A stretch of 38,528 nt of DNA from Oscillospiraceae bacterium (lineage in GTDB: Bacteria; Bacillota; Clostridia; Oscillospirales; Ruminococcaceae): the NCBI GenBank assembly GCA_022768245.1, contig JALEMR010000006.1:1-38528 (forward strand), read 5' to 3'. A program made the translations under genes and the position numbers. Numbering within the stretch: position 1 is the first letter of the stretch; each line of letters begins with the position of its first letter. Below are positions 15,195-23,088 of the stretch, one piece after another. Below the pieces are notes generated by a model. It saw only the letters and a program-made list of their open reading frames with translations. It was not told the DNA's origin and did no database searches.

Positions 15195-16482
15195 AGCTAA
15201 AAAAACCATTTGCCCGTATCTCCACTCCAATGCCCATCTCGGACAGCGAACGGAAGAAATCCCGCTGGATATCGGTGCCCGTAAAGCCCGATGTGAAGCC
15301 GATCTGCAGCCTGTCACCGAAGGAACAGATGCACATCTGCAGCTTCATGGTGCTTATCAGTATTCCGAACTGGATAATGTGCCGCTCCATTTCCGCGGGC
15401 ATGGTTATCCGTCCGATGTTGGAGACCACTGCTGTTTCATAGTCGTCCTTTATGCTCCTTGCGCACCGCAGCACAAAATTTTTCAGCGGCAGCGGAGCTA
15501 TCCTCGCAGCAGCGTTATGCTCCAGAGACGCCATTCGGTTCATTCTTGCCGCCAGCTTTTCCTCTGTAAGCTCCGACTTAAAGCCCTTGTCCACCTCGGC
15601 GATTATATCGGAAAGCTCGCCGCTGCGCTTTTTGAAGTCATACTCCACGCCTATGGTGGAAAAGAAATTTTTCGCCGTTTCCGACGGGAAAAAGTGCCTC
15701 AGATCAACAGGGACGTTTATCACCATAGGGTGTTTCAGTCCGCTCAGCGGCATTTCCTTACGTATGGACTGCATGAACAGCGCCGTCAGAAATACCGTGA
15801 TAGTGGTGCCCGAACGCTTTGCCATGTCGTGCACCGACTTCACCGAGCATATCCCCTCGATGACCTGCAGTCGATACTCACGGGCAGGCTCCCCCGTCAG
15901 ATGATATGCTCTGCGCTTCGGCTTTTTATCCTTGACCTTTTTTATCGCCTTGGGGTCGTAATATCTGCGGAAGCTGTCGTCCGACTTCTGCGACGTGGAA
16001 GCGTCCACCGTTTCCTTGGGCGGCTCCCTGTATTCCTCGGGGAAGCGCAGCAGCAGATAATTGTATATCAGCGCCTTGAAAAACCGCAGCGCACCGTTTC
16101 CGTCGGTGAGCGCATGGAACACCTCGAAATTCACGGAATTCTTCCGATAGCTTATCCGAAACAGCAGACCGCGGCTCTCAGGGTCGTACAGCTCCGCGCA
16201 CACGGGCAGATCTTCCTCGGTGACAACAGGGCGCAGCTCGCAGTGCTCCAGATAGTACCAAAAAAAACCCTTCTGTATCACGCACATATAGCCCGGGAAA
16301 TCATCGGCAGTCATATCCGCCGCCTGCTGTAGTATCTCCTTGTCTATATCGTGGTCAAGGTCGCAGCTGAAACGAAAGACTCTCGTATCGGATTTTTTCG
16401 TGGTGGACGGGAACAGCTTTGCGGCGTTGTCCAGTCTGCTCCATGGCTCGGACTCCGAGAACATACCGTTATTTTCCGCCAT
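15193..16482 (-). CDS. Condensation-domain-like acyltransferase (HxxxDG family)
   Basis: The 429-residue protein has HALTDG at about 123-128, the HxxxDG motif of chloramphenicol acetyltransferase-like, condensation and alcohol acyltransferase enzymes. A second half with VINVPVDLRHFFPS and SNIGRITMP fits the two-lobed fold of this superfamily. The donor and acceptor are unknown. The ATG at 16482 is chosen because GGGAGGTG lies six bases ahead; the GTG at 16491 is inside that site. Its start overlaps the end of the esterase gene by 14 bases, implying coupled translation. Pairing with an esterase suggests making and breaking of an ester or acylated metabolite. It is the last gene of the arginine cluster. 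Confidence 0.72.
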   Translation of the reverse strand: MAENNGMFSESEPWSRLDNAAKLFPSTTKKSDTRVFRFSCDLDHDIDKEILQQAADMTADDFPGYMCVIQKGFFWYYLEHCELRPVVTEEDLPVCAELYDPESRGLLFRISYRKNSVNFEVFHALTDGNGALRFFKALIYNYLLLRFPEEYREPPKETVDASTSQKSDDSFRRYYDPKAIKKVKDKKPKRRAYHLTGEPAREYRLQVIEGICSVKSVHDMAKRSGTTITVFLTALFMQSIRKEMPLSGLKHPMVINVPVDLRHFFPSETAKNFFSTIGVEYDFKKRSGELSDIIAEVDKGFKSELTEEKLAARMNRMASLEHNAAARIAPLPLKNFVLRCARSIKDDYETAVVSNIGRITMPAEMERHIIQFGILISTMKLQMCICSFGDRLQIGFTSGFTGTDIQRDFFRSLSEMGIGVEIRANGFFS

Positions 16483-17392
16483 CAGCCACACCTCCCTTAA
16501 GAAAATCCCTCATAATTTTTCTCGCCTTTGACGAAGCCTTTGACCTGTGATCCTTGAAAAATCCGTGAGACGCTCCCCTTACCCGATAATGCTTCACATG
16601 ATTCCCCGCCTTTGCCAGTCTGTGAGCATATTCCGTGCCCTCGCTGCACAGCGGGTCGTTCTCGGCGGTGAATATGAGCGTATCGGGCATATCCGAATAG
16701 TCAGTGCCGTTAAGCAGCGTAAAATAGGGACTTTTCAGGTCCTCGGGAGTGTTCATGTACAGTATCACATAGTCCCGCATATGCCGTGCAGTCAGAGTAT
16801 ATCCCTTTCCCTTAGTATGCACCGACTCAAAGGGAGAATCCTCGCTGTAATCGGAGCCCGTCACGGGATAGAGCAGTATCAGCTTCGAAATGGGGATATT
16901 TTCCCTGTCCCGAAGCAGAGTACACGCCGCCGCGGCAAGATTTCCTCCCGCGCTGTCTCCGCATAGGACGATATCCTCCTCGGAAAGCCCGAAAATGCGT
17001 ATATTCTTCTGCACCTCGGTTATGACCGCTATGCACTCATTCAATGCATAGGGGAATTTTTTCTCGGGCGAAAGGCTGTATTCCACCGAAATAACGTGAC
17101 AGTGCAGCTCCTCGGAAATGCTCCTGCACACGCCGTCATAGGTGTCGATGCTTTCGGTCGCCCAGCCGCCGCCGTGAATGTATATCATCAGCTTGCGGGC
17201 ATTCTTCCGCGGGTACATCCTAACCGGGACCATATACTCGCCGCTTGTGATTATATGGTCCACCGCGCCCTCGGAGGATATTTTCCCTCCCGCAGCTTCA
17301 AGCACGGCACGCTCGACGGGATAAAGCTTTGTCAGGTCAAGCATGCCGATAATATCCTTTAAAATGCTGTGTTTACGATGTTCTCCGAGCAT
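16469..17392 (-). CDS. Alpha/beta hydrolase, hormone-sensitive-lipase-type esterase
   Basis: The 307-residue protein is a cytoplasmic esterase of the HSL family. HGGGW (73-77) forms the oxyanion hole. The catalytic triad is visible as Ser147 in GDSAGG, Asp246 in ENDPL and His276 in ASHGFF. There is no signal peptide. The ATG lies only six bases after the argF stop codon with a weak ribosome site, so translation is probably coupled to argF. The natural substrate is unknown; the tight link to argF and to the downstream acyltransferase is the only clue. Confidence 0.85.
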   Translation of the reverse strand: MLGEHRKHSILKDIIGMLDLTKLYPVERAVLEAAGGKISSEGAVDHIITSGEYMVPVRMYPRKNARKLMIYIHGGGWATESIDTYDGVCRSISEELHCHVISVEYSLSPEKKFPYALNECIAVITEVQKNIRIFGLSEEDIVLCGDSAGGNLAAAACTLLRDRENIPISKLILLYPVTGSDYSEDSPFESVHTKGKGYTLTARHMRDYVILYMNTPEDLKSPYFTLLNGTDYSDMPDTLIFTAENDPLCSEGTEYAHRLAKAGNHVKHYRVRGASHGFFKDHRSKASSKARKIMRDFLKGGVADGGK

Positions 17393-17398
17393 CGTCCG

Positions 17399-18307
17399 TT
17401 AATTTCCCGCCATTGTCAGCACCATGACAGCCTTCTGCGCATGGAGCCTGTTCTCCGCCTCTTCAAATATCTCGTTTGCGTGAGCCTCGAACACCTTCTC
17501 GGTGATCTCCTCTTCCCTGTGAGCGGGCAGGCAGTGCTGTACCATGCAGTCTGCATGTGCTGCGGAGAGAAGCTCGTCGTTGACCTGATAGCCTGCGAAA
17601 GCCTTTTCCCTTGCAGCCCTTTCGGCTTCCTGACCCATGGAGGTCCATACATCGGTGAAGATAACGTCCGCGTCAACAGCCGCTTCGATAGGCTTGTCGG
17701 TCATGAAGAAGTCGGGGTTTCCGTTTGCAAAATCGAGGACCTCCTTTGCGGGACGATAATTCTCGGGGCAGGCAACGGAGACCTTCATGCCAACCTTAAG
17801 TCCGCCGACGATAAGGGAGTTTGCCATATTATTGCCGTCGCCGATGTAGCACATTTTCAGACCGTCGAACTGCTGCTTGAACTCGCGGACAGTCATAAGG
17901 TCTGCGAGAACCTGACAGGGGTGACAGAAGTCGGTAAGTCCGTTGATAATGGGGATAGAGCCGTACTCTGCCAGATCCTCGACCTCCTTCTGAGCGAAGG
18001 TCCTTATCATGATACCGTCAAGATAGCGGGACAGTACCCTTGCGGTGTCCTGCACAGGCTCACCTCTGCCTATCTGCAGGTCGTTTGCGGACAGGAACAG
18101 CGGATTTCCGCCCAGCTGATACATGCCCGTTTCAAAGGAAACTCTTGTCCTTGTGGAAGCCTTCTGGAATATCATTCCGAGAGACTTGCCCTCCAGCTTT
18201 TTGTGGGGGATATTGTGCTTAAGCTCATACTTAAGCTGGTCTGCGAGATTAAGTATCTCGATGATCTCGTCCTTGGAAAGGTCGAGCATTTTCAATAAGT
18301 GTTTCAT
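17399..18307 (-). CDS. argF: Ornithine carbamoyltransferase
   Basis: This 302-residue enzyme makes citrulline from ornithine and carbamoyl phosphate, the sixth step of arginine synthesis. The carbamoyl-phosphate motif STRTR is at residues 51-55 and HCLPAHR, with the reactive cysteine, lies near residue 263. FMTDKPIEAAVDADVIFTD type segments and FLSANDLQIGRGEP (ornithine-side) are also typical. GGGAGG precedes the ATG, just after a 32-codon small gene whose stop is 16 bases upstream. Because both anabolic and catabolic enzymes look alike, the biosynthetic role is inferred from the surrounding arg genes. Confidence 0.95.
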   Translation of the reverse strand: MKHLLKMLDLSKDEIIEILNLADQLKYELKHNIPHKKLEGKSLGMIFQKASTRTRVSFETGMYQLGGNPLFLSANDLQIGRGEPVQDTARVLSRYLDGIMIRTFAQKEVEDLAEYGSIPIINGLTDFCHPCQVLADLMTVREFKQQFDGLKMCYIGDGNNMANSLIVGGLKVGMKVSVACPENYRPAKEVLDFANGNPDFFMTDKPIEAAVDADVIFTDVWTSMGQEAERAAREKAFAGYQVNDELLSAAHADCMVQHCLPAHREEEITEKVFEAHANEIFEEAENRLHAQKAVMVLTMAGN

Positions 18308-18323
18308 TGTTTTTTCCTCCCGA

Positions 18324-18422
18324 TTATGTAATTATTTCGATTACAAATTTAACCACGATTCCGATAATGTCGAATATCGCATCAATAACGCCGTATTCCT
18401 TTTCGTCTTTTTCGTCTTTCAT
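18324..18422 (-). CDS. Small hydrophobic peptide of 32 residues upstream of argF
   Basis: A short open frame begins with ATG at 18422, preceded by AAGGAG at nine bases, and ends with TAA at 18324-18326. The product starts with the charged MKDEKDEKEYG and continues as a hydrophobic, possibly amphipathic or membrane-inserted helix rich in Ile and Val (VIDAIFDIIGIVVKF). It contains no arginine codon, so it is not a classical arginine attenuator leader. Its stop lies 16 bases before argF, making coupled translation possible. No known family is recognised. The good ribosome site and clean promoter just upstream support a real gene. Confidence 0.55.
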   Translation of the reverse strand: MKDEKDEKEYGVIDAIFDIIGIVVKFVIEIIT

Positions 18423-18445
18423 AACAGATCACTCCTTCTGCTGCC

Positions 18446-18473
18446 ATTATATCTCAGCAAGATTTTGCTCCAA
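18446..18473 (-). promoter_or_regulatory. Internal promoter before the small peptide and argF
   Basis: TTGGAG (18468-18473) and TATAAT (18446-18451) are 16 bases apart on the minus strand. The spacer contains the inverted repeat AGCAA-AATC-TTGCT, a possible operator. It would start a transcript for the small peptide, argF, esterase and acyltransferase. Confidence 0.55.
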
Positions 18474-18501
18474 TGAAAACAATATTAGAATCTCATTAGA
18501 C

Positions 18502-19674
18502 TTATTCCGCAATGACATTTGCAAGAATTGCCAGTCCCCTGTCGATGTCCTCATAGGATATCGTAAGCGGCGGCAGCAGACGAACCTTAGTCTTTGCGGT
18601 GAGCACAAGCAGACCGTTGTCTATGCACTTTGCGCAGACCTCTGCGGCGTTGTCCTTTTCAAGCTCAATGCCTATCATCAGACCCATTCCGCTGACCGAC
18701 TTCACGCCGTCCATGGCAAGAAGCTTTTCGCGGAAATACTCTCCTTTGGCAGAGACCTCGCTAAGGAAGCCCTCGGACGTTATCCTGTCGATAACAGCAT
18801 TTGCTCCTGCGCAGGCAATGGGATTTCCTCCGAAGGTGGAGCCGTGAGTGCCTCTTGTGAGGACATTGCAGGTCTTTTCATCGGCAAGGCAGGCTCCCAT
18901 GGGGATACCTCCCGCGATACCCTTGGCAAGAGTGGTGACATTGGGCTTCACGCCGAAATTCTCCGAAGCGAGAAGCTTTCCCGTTCTGCCCATTCCCGTC
19001 TGCACCTCGTCGCCTATGACAAGGATATCCTTTTCGGCGCATATCCTGAAAAGCTCGTCAACATAAGCCTTGTCGAGAACATTCACTCCGCCCTCGCCCT
19101 GGATAAATTCTATCATCACAGCGCAGACGGTATCGTCTATTTTGCTTTTAAGATCGTCGATGTTGTTAGCTTCTGCATAGATAAATCCCTCGGTGAAGGG
19201 GAAGAAGTAGTTGTGGAAGCTGTCCTGTCCCGTTGCGGAAAGAGTGGTTATCGTACGTCCGTGGAAGCCGTTTTTCAGAGTGATTATATTGTACCGCTTG
19301 GCATCCCTGCCGTACTTGTCGAAGGAGTATTTCCTTGCGATTTTTATAGCACACTCGTTAGCCTCTGCGCCCGAGTTGCCGAAGAATACATTCTTATATC
19401 CTGCGGCATTGCAGAGCTTCTCGGCGAAGTCCGCCTGAGTTTTGGTGTAGTAGTAGTTGGAGGTGTGCTGAACGGAGCGCACCTGAGCACAGACAGCGTC
19501 TGCCCATTTTTCGTCGCAGTAGCCCAGCGAATTTGTGCCGATACCGCTGCCGAAGTCGATATATTCCTTGCCGTTTTCATCGTGAGCGGTGACCCCGCCG
19601 CACTTTTCCATGACCACGTCAAACCTGCCGTAGGTCTGCATGACATGGCTGTTGAACTGTTCAATCGTGTTCAT
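18502..19674 (-). CDS. argD: Acetylornithine aminotransferase
   Basis: This 390-residue PLP enzyme converts N-acetylglutamate semialdehyde to N-acetylornithine. Class III aminotransferase features are clear: GNSGAEANE for phosphate binding, GFHGRT, GDEVQTGMGRTG, and the PLP lysine in TTLAKGIAGGIPMGA. HGSTFGGNP near the end binds cofactor from the partner subunit. GGGAGG precedes the ATG. A heptad array (19700-19791) separates it from argB upstream. Ornithine or other aminotransferases are close relatives, but the context settles the role. Confidence 0.95.
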   Translation of the reverse strand: MNTIEQFNSHVMQTYGRFDVVMEKCGGVTAHDENGKEYIDFGSGIGTNSLGYCDEKWADAVCAQVRSVQHTSNYYYTKTQADFAEKLCNAAGYKNVFFGNSGAEANECAIKIARKYSFDKYGRDAKRYNIITLKNGFHGRTITTLSATGQDSFHNYFFPFTEGFIYAEANNIDDLKSKIDDTVCAVMIEFIQGEGGVNVLDKAYVDELFRICAEKDILVIGDEVQTGMGRTGKLLASENFGVKPNVTTLAKGIAGGIPMGACLADEKTCNVLTRGTHGSTFGGNPIACAGANAVIDRITSEGFLSEVSAKGEYFREKLLAMDGVKSVSGMGLMIGIELEKDNAAEVCAKCIDNGLLVLTAKTKVRLLPPLTISYEDIDRGLAILANVIAE

Positions 19675-19699
19675 TATTCTACCTCCCTTGTGGTGATGA

Positions 19700-19791
19700 G
19701 CAGCGATTAGCGATTAGCCATTAGCAATTAGCTAATTGCTGATCACCATTTGCTATATGCTATTCACTAATTGATAATCGCTATTAGCTTA
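19700..19791. repeat. Degenerate heptanucleotide array between argB and argD
   Basis: Thirteen 7-nt units stay in exact phase from 19700: GCAGCGA, TTAGCGA, TTAGCCA, TTAGCAA, TTAGCTA, ATTGCTG, ATCACCA, TTTGCTA, TATGCTA, TTCACTA, ATTGATA, ATCGCTA, TTAGCTT. The left units read TTAGCNA and the right units NNNGCTA, their reverse complement, so the array is an imperfect inverted repeat. The last unit reaches the stop codon of argB (19792-19794). It occupies nearly the whole gap inside an operon. Confidence 0.85.
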
Positions 19792-20661
19792 TCAAGTAAA
19801 CTGTGTTCCTATGCCGCCGCTGGACAGAAGCTCTACCAGAATGGAATGGGGTACTCTTCCGTCGATAATGCAGGTCTTATGTACACCCCTGCGGACAGCC
19901 TCCACGCAGCAGTCTATCTTGGGTATCATTCCGCCGCTGATAATGCCCTGTCTCTTCATGAAGGGCACCTCGCTGACCTGTACCTTCGGAATGAGGGTGG
20001 ACGGGTCGTCCTTGTCGCGGAGAAGTCCGGGGATATCGGTCATCAGCACCAGATTTTCCGCCTTAAGCTCGGCTGCTATGCGGGAAGCTGCGGTATCGGC
20101 GTTAATGTTGTACACCTGACCCTGCTCGTCGGAGGCAACCGTTGCGATAACGGGCACATAGCCGTTATCCAGCGCGTCGGTGATAGCCTTTGTGTTTATC
20201 TTCTCTATCTCGCCAACGTATCCCAGATCGGGGTCTGCGTCCAACTTGTGAGCCATTATCATCTGACCGTCCACGCCGCAGAGACCGAGAGCCTTTCCCT
20301 GATGTATCTGCAAGAGAGAAACCAGCTCCTTGTTGACCTTTCCCGCGAGGACCATTCTTACTATATCCATAGTATCTGCGTCGGTGTAGCGCAGTCCGTT
20401 GATGAATTTGCTTTCAATGCCTACGCGCTTGAGCATATCGTTTATCTCGGGGCCGCCGCCGTGGACGAGGACCGTCTTGATGCCTACCAGATTAAGCAGG
20501 ACGATATCGCTCATCACGGCATTTTTCAGTTCCTCGTTGGTCATGGCGTTTCCGCCGTATTTTATGACCACAATCTTATTGCTGTACTTCTGAATGTACG
20601 GCAGAGCGTCGATAAGGACCTTCGACCGCACATCGCTGGTTATATTGTTTTCGTTATCCAT
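19792..20661 (-). CDS. argB: Acetylglutamate kinase
   Basis: The 289-residue amino-acid kinase phosphorylates N-acetylglutamate with ATP, the second arginine step. VVIKYGGNAM at 31-40 is the phosphate-binding loop; VLVHGGGPEIN, FINGLRYTD, LCGVDGQMI and VYNINADTAA match the substrate and nucleotide sites. The start at 20661 is chosen because AAAGGAAT precedes it. An ATG at 20688 would overlap the upstream stop as ATGA but has no ribosome site. The end GGIGTQFT is the usual ArgB tail. In many bacteria arginine inhibits this enzyme; the N-terminal helix seen here is compatible with that. Confidence 0.95.
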   Translation of the reverse strand: MDNENNITSDVRSKVLIDALPYIQKYSNKIVVIKYGGNAMTNEELKNAVMSDIVLLNLVGIKTVLVHGGGPEINDMLKRVGIESKFINGLRYTDADTMDIVRMVLAGKVNKELVSLLQIHQGKALGLCGVDGQMIMAHKLDADPDLGYVGEIEKINTKAITDALDNGYVPVIATVASDEQGQVYNINADTAASRIAAELKAENLVLMTDIPGLLRDKDDPSTLIPKVQVSEVPFMKRQGIISGGMIPKIDCCVEAVRRGVHKTCIIDGRVPHSILVELLSSGGIGTQFT

Positions 20662-20684
20662 TTTATGATAATTCCTTTCGTATA

Positions 20685-21230
20685 TCATCTGTTTTCGGCA
20701 AGCTTGTCACGCTCGGATAATATCAGCTCGCAGACATATTCGGGTTCATTAATATCGAATATATAATTAGTTTCCTCACGGCGCGAACCGTATTGTAAAA
20801 TACGTTCCGATTCTATCCTCACATAACCTGTATCATTTTTATTTCGGGCTGCTTCTGCGCTGCGGATATTTTCAAGCTTTACTTCCTCAAAGCCGCCTTC
20901 GAACTGCATAAGCACTCGCTGATCTGTAAGTGCATATCTGTTCGGCATCGGAGGCTGCAAAGCCTTTATGACTGCGCTTATCCCCATAAGAACAAAGACT
21001 CCTCCAAACAGAACAGCAGGTATAACCCCGGTGAAAGACGCTATCACTGTCCATACCAGAAAAAAAGTCAGCAGAATTATGGAAGCTATCAGCCTCGGAG
21101 CACGTCTCGGAGTTTTTCCGGCACCGCTCCACTGTATGTATTCATCGGGCAGAAGCCGTCTTCTGAAACAGGCTTCATTTTCGTCAGCGTAAAAATCGGA
21201 AAAATCATCAGTTTTCATAAGGTTCCCCAT
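20685..21230 (-). CDS. Two-helix membrane protein with a bacterial PH-like domain
   Basis: The 181-residue protein has a cytoplasmic N-terminus, two hydrophobic helices at about 48-68 and 69-90, and a C-terminal segment NRYALTDQRVLMQ followed by GFEEVKLENI, the pattern of bacterial PH (bPH2/DUF304-type) domains. Such proteins sit in the membrane; their functions are mostly unknown. It lies seven bases after argJ. Two starts are possible: 21230, without a clear ribosome site, and 21218, with GGGGAA upstream. There is no obvious link to arginine synthesis. Confidence 0.65.
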   Translation of the reverse strand: MGNLMKTDDFSDFYADENEACFRRRLLPDEYIQWSGAGKTPRRAPRLIASIILLTFFLVWTVIASFTGVIPAVLFGGVFVLMGISAVIKALQPPMPNRYALTDQRVLMQFEGGFEEVKLENIRSAEAARNKNDTGYVRIESERILQYGSRREETNYIFDINEPEYVCELILSERDKLAENR

Positions 21231-21237
21231 TTTCGTT

Positions 21238-22470
21238 TTACGAACGATAATCCCCGTTTATTTTCACATAATCATATGTAAGGTCGCAGCCCCATGCGGT
21301 GGCTGACGCGTTGCCTATGTTAAGGTCGATGTATATTTCTATCTCGTCCTCGGTGAGGATGACCTTTGCCTCGTCCTCAGAAAATTCAACGCCCGAGCCG
21401 TTCCTGCACACAGCTATCCGTCCCTTTGCTGACGCCAGATCGACGTCTGTTTTGTTGATGTCGAAGTCAGCGTCCGCATAGCCTATCGCGCAAAGGATAC
21501 GTCCCCAGTTAGCGTCCGAGCCGAACATTGCGCACTTGAACAGCGACGAGCCGATAACGCTCTTTGCCACGATGATAGCCGTATCAAGATCGGGAGCTCC
21601 CGAGCATACGCAGGTAAGCAGCTTTGTTGCGCCCTCGCCGTCCTTGGCGAGCATTCTTGTGAGGTTTGCCATTACCTGATAGAGTGCGTCCTTGAAGATG
21701 TCAAAATCCCCGCCCTCCGAGGATATCTCCGCATTGCCCGCAAGACCGTTTGCCATAAGCACGCAGGTATCGTTTGTGGACTGGTCGCCGTCTATGGACA
21801 GGCAGTTGTATGTTATCTTAACTATCTCCGAAAGAGCCTTCTGCACCATTTCGGAGGATATATTGCAGTCGGTGGTGATGAAATTGAGAGTGGTCGCCAT
21901 ATTGGGGTGTATCATGCCGCTGCCCTTTGCCATGCCGCCTACCGTGCATTTTACTCCGCCGATGTCAAATTCAACGGCGTATTCCTTTTTTATAGTATCG
22001 GTAGTCATGATAGCTGTGGCAGCCTCGATATTGCCGTCATAGGAAAGCTTTTCCGCAAGCACGGGAACAGCCTTCCTGATAGGCTCGATAGGAAGTATCT
22101 GTCCGATAACTCCGGTAGAAGCCACGATGACCTCCTCGGGCTTTATCCCCAGAGCGTTTGCGGTGAGAACGCACATTTCCCGTGCCTTATCCTCGCCGTC
22201 TGCGTTGCAGGTGTTGGCGTTCTTGGAATTTACGATAACAGCCTGAGCCTTTCCGCCGGATCTTTTCAGATTATCCTTAGTAACGATAACAGGCGCGCCC
22301 TTTACCTTATTCTGAGTATAAACTCCCGCAGCATTGCACATCACATCGGAGACTACCATTGCTATGTCATTCTTTTGGGTGGGATTCTCCTTGATGCCGC
22401 AGTAGATGCCGCTTGCCTTAAATCCCTTAGCGGCGCAGACGCCGCCTTCTATTGATTTGTATGTATTCAT
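21238..22470 (-). CDS. argJ: Glutamate N-acetyltransferase / amino-acid acetyltransferase
   Basis: The 410-residue enzyme moves the acetyl group from N-acetylornithine to glutamate, closing the acetyl cycle. KGSGMIHPNMATTLNF contains the autocleavage point before Thr193, which becomes the N-terminal nucleophile of the beta chain. ASTGVIGQILP (oxyanion threonine and glycine) and SIDGDQSTNDT are conserved. The start at 22470 has AGAGGA upstream; the ATG at 22488 has none. Whether it can also use acetyl-CoA (bifunctional) is not visible; no argA or argE is present in the window, so bifunctionality is plausible. Confidence 0.95.
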   Translation of the reverse strand: MNTYKSIEGGVCAAKGFKASGIYCGIKENPTQKNDIAMVVSDVMCNAAGVYTQNKVKGAPVIVTKDNLKRSGGKAQAVIVNSKNANTCNADGEDKAREMCVLTANALGIKPEEVIVASTGVIGQILPIEPIRKAVPVLAEKLSYDGNIEAATAIMTTDTIKKEYAVEFDIGGVKCTVGGMAKGSGMIHPNMATTLNFITTDCNISSEMVQKALSEIVKITYNCLSIDGDQSTNDTCVLMANGLAGNAEISSEGGDFDIFKDALYQVMANLTRMLAKDGEGATKLLTCVCSGAPDLDTAIIVAKSVIGSSLFKCAMFGSDANWGRILCAIGYADADFDINKTDVDLASAKGRIAVCRNGSGVEFSEDEAKVILTEDEIEIYIDLNIGNASATAWGCDLTYDYVKINGDYRS

Positions 22471-22594
22471 TATTTTTCCTCTTTTCAAGAAGCCGCATTA
22501 TCGGAAGCAAGATATTTTTCCTGCTTCACGATATTTGATTTTTTACTATTGTTCAGATACGCCTAAGTTCATTCCGCCCGTCTCACAGAACATC

Positions 22595-22804
22595 TTACGC
22601 AAACGCAAGCTTGCCCTTTGGCTTTGGGATATCTCTTCCCATAAGCTTAGCCGTTTCTATCCATTCGTCAATGACAGTATGCACGTTTTCAAGAGCGATA
22701 AGCATAGATTCGCCGTCAGCCATACAGCCTGCAAGCTCGGGAACCTCGGCAATATAGCTGTTGTCCTCTTCACTCCAATAGAGAATTATCTCGTATTTGT
22801 ACAT
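22595..22804 (-). CDS. hicB: HicB-family antitoxin
   Basis: This 69-residue protein has the HicB partial-RNase-H fold signature: YKYEIILYWSEEDNSYIAEVPELAGCMADGES followed by ALENVHTVIDEWI, split here by description only. It is the short form lacking a C-terminal DNA-binding domain. In these systems HicB binds and blocks the HicA ribonuclease. Its ATG overlaps the hicA stop codon by one base (TAATG), with GGAAAG upstream, so translation is coupled. The order toxin first, antitoxin second is the usual hicAB order. Confidence 0.85.
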   Translation of the reverse strand: MYKYEIILYWSEEDNSYIAEVPELAGCMADGESMLIALENVHTVIDEWIETAKLMGRDIPKPKGKLAFA

Positions 22805-23058
22805 TATAGCTTTCCTCCCATCTTATATTTGAGTATTATATTCCGCACCTGCTTAACTTGATACGGTTTAGCTTTATTTCCTTTGGGCTGAATATTTATA
22901 ATTTCCTCAATACCGTCTCTGGTGTATATAAAATGATCGCCTCTAATTCGTACAGCAAATCCCAATAAAGTCAATGCCTTCTGTAAATCTCCAAACGCTA
23001 TATTGCTGTCCTGCGTGCCACTTAGAATCTGCATAAAGAGTTTTTCATATTTGCTCAT
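22804..23058 (-). CDS. hicA: HicA-family mRNA interferase toxin
   Basis: This 84-residue protein resembles HicA toxins, small double-stranded-RNA-binding-fold ribonucleases that cut mRNA. The core LLGFAVRIRGDHFIYTRDG contains the catalytic histidine (His42). An ordinary HicA is 60-80 residues, so this one has a slightly longer N-terminus. It starts 30 bases after argC, with AAGGGAT upstream, and hicB follows with a one-base overlap. The pair sits inside the arginine cluster between argC and argJ, apparently inserted there. Confidence 0.82.
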   Translation of the reverse strand: MSKYEKLFMQILSGTQDSNIAFGDLQKALTLLGFAVRIRGDHFIYTRDGIEEIINIQPKGNKAKPYQVKQVRNIILKYKMGGKL

Positions 23059-23088
23059 AAATTGTATCCCTTAACCGGTAATTTATTG

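Noticed and set aside
18423..18501. Arginine attenuator or riboswitch before argF
   Set aside because: The small peptide has no arginine codons and no alternative terminator/antiterminator pair is visible.
18307..19710. 467-codon plus-strand frame over argD
   Set aside because: Shadow of argD; no start signals and no protein-like motifs.
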